Positions 32,548-33,275 of a stretch of DNA of 33,275 bases are shown piece by piece (positions within the stretch are counted from its first letter, which is position 1; each line of letters begins with the position of its first letter). This DNA is from a bacterium. GTDB lineage: Bacteria > Electryoneota > RPQS01. The notes under the pieces are model-generated. The model did no database searches. It was not told the origin of the DNA and worked only from the letters and a program-made list of their open reading frames with translations. The translations under genes were made by a program, and so were the position numbers. Location of the stretch: contig JAHJDG010000080.1 of NCBI GenBank assembly GCA_018812265.1, positions 1-33,275 of the forward strand. The letters are read 5' to 3'.

Positions 32548-33275
32548 GTGATTGAATCCCCTTCACCTTTTGCGAAGCCCTCGGAAGGACTGCGGATCAA
32601 GGACCATCAGACCATTATTCCCCGGCCTTCCACCGACGAAATCGCCAAGTTCCCCGAACAGTCGCGCGCGCTATTGGAGAAGATCGCAGCGCAACAGGAA
32701 GTCTTCCTCGACCGGGGAGAATACAAGATAGACACTCTGAAAGGCCGCCATTTCCTACTGGCCGGAGCCACCGGTCCGGGACTGGGCGGAGCCATCGAGA
32801 CCGCCGCCCGTGCGCTCGCCGAAAAAGAGGGCAGCGTGACCGTTCTCGCCCGCGATTTGACCAGGTCCCTCGGCTATGAAATGGGCCGTCAGATGATCTC
32901 GCGGGCCGAACAGGCGGGAATGGGCAACCGGTTTCACTTGATTAACGACGGCATCGCCGCCGAAGGGCCGAACTTCGAGCGCATCGTCACCGCGCTTATC
33001 GAGGCGGGAGCCGACGAGATCATTTATATCAACACCATCGCCGCCGCCCACAGTGGTCTTCTGCCCGGCTATCCTCCTGTCTATGTGAAAGATGTGGACG
33101 AAGAAGGTCTGTTCCAGTGGCGATTGGCACCGCTCTCGGAATCCGCGATTGAGGGGACGAGAACGATCATGGGACGGCTGGCCGTGCATTTCCCGAGATC
33201 GCTGGAAGCGGCTGGCATTAAGGTTGCTCTAACTTGCTATATAGATTGGCGGGGAAGCCTTGATGTTCTCAGCCG
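32548..33275 (+). CDS. FabV-like enoyl reductase / Rossmann-fold protein (3' end outside window)
   Basis: An open frame from a GTG at 32548 runs off the end of the window, giving 242 residues. An N-terminal segment of about 70 residues is followed by a nucleotide-binding loop, FLLAGATGPGLGGAIETAAR, with VTVLARDLTRSLGYEMGRQM after it. Then comes a strand IIYINTIAAAHSGLLPGYPP and a region with EGTRTIMGRLAVHF and AGIKVALTCYIDWRGS. The spacing recalls FabV-type enoyl-ACP or trans-2-enoyl-CoA reductases, which use NAD(P)H on unsaturated acyl thioesters, but the match is by eye and the catalytic Tyr-x8-Lys cannot be confirmed before the sequence ends. AGGAG lies 12 bases before the GTG, a longer gap than usual; no other in-frame start exists nearby. 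Confidence 0.6.
   Translation, partial: MIESPSPFAKPSEGLRIKDHQTIIPRPSTDEIAKFPEQSRALLEKIAAQQEVFLDRGEYKIDTLKGRHFLLAGATGPGLGGAIETAARALAEKEGSVTVLARDLTRSLGYEMGRQMISRAEQAGMGNRFHLINDGIAAEGPNFERIVTALIEAGADEIIYINTIAAAHSGLLPGYPPVYVKDVDEEGLFQWRLAPLSESAIEGTRTIMGRLAVHFPRSLEAAGIKVALTCYIDWRGSLDVLS

Overview
The window looks like chromosomal DNA from a Gram-negative bacterium of the FCB superphylum, probably an uncultivated, moderately GC-rich candidate phylum related to groups such as KSB1, Calditrichaeota, Zixibacteria or Marinimicrobia; the exact phylum cannot be fixed by eye. The evidence is three secreted proteins ending in type IX secretion (T9SS) type-A sorting domains with the YPNPFN signature, outer-membrane beta-barrels, a menaquinone pathway and c-type cytochromes. 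Several promoters fit one pattern, a TTG-type -35, a 17-base spacer and TATATT or a close relative.

Layout. 1-970: an AbrB-type antitoxin / RelE-type toxin operon on the minus strand with its promoter, inverted repeats and terminator. 970-2160: palindrome-rich DNA holding two related small Cys/His proteins that are easily missed. 2161-2964: an FRG-domain protein. 3034-5690: groES-groEL under a textbook CIRCE operator, with a small unrecognised gene between them. 5837-8531: a multihaem cytochrome c followed by a Cyc2-like fused cytochrome-porin, a likely electron conduit across the outer membrane. 8678-11347: a small beta-barrel protein, then a polysaccharide deacetylase and a formyltransferase-like enzyme. 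11461-16246: menF-menD-menH-menB, tightly packed, for menaquinone synthesis. 16384-19454: a RecQ-helicase/phosphoribosyltransferase protein and a DprA-like partner, the architecture of the PsyrTA (RqlHI) toxin-antitoxin and anti-phage system. A second, diverged copy of the last 20 codons of menB lies just beyond it, so the pair appears to sit in a cassette inserted at the menB 3' end. 19567-21077: a T9SS-exported FG-GAP protein broken in a C9 tract. 21440-23422: a Kef-type cation antiporter. 23817-28435: two large secreted T9SS-tagged proteins. 28606-31720: an FAD oxidoreductase, a CheW with an inserted zinc-binding CZB domain, and rsgA. 31724-32350: a beta-barrel gene with an internal amber stop. 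32548-end: the start of a FabV-like reductase.

The most interesting item is the PsyrTA-type pair with its flanking menB-end duplication. Next are the cytochrome plus fused cytochrome-porin pair, the palindromic repeat that supplies the stop codon of groES, and the CheW-CZB protein. Reading frames break at 6255 (cytochrome), 14199 (menD), 20261-20269 (FG-GAP protein) and 32117 (beta-barrel), and perhaps near 1945. This is more than expected in a healthy 33 kb and may reflect base errors in the assembly. No tRNA, rRNA, CRISPR array, transposase or integrase was recognised.
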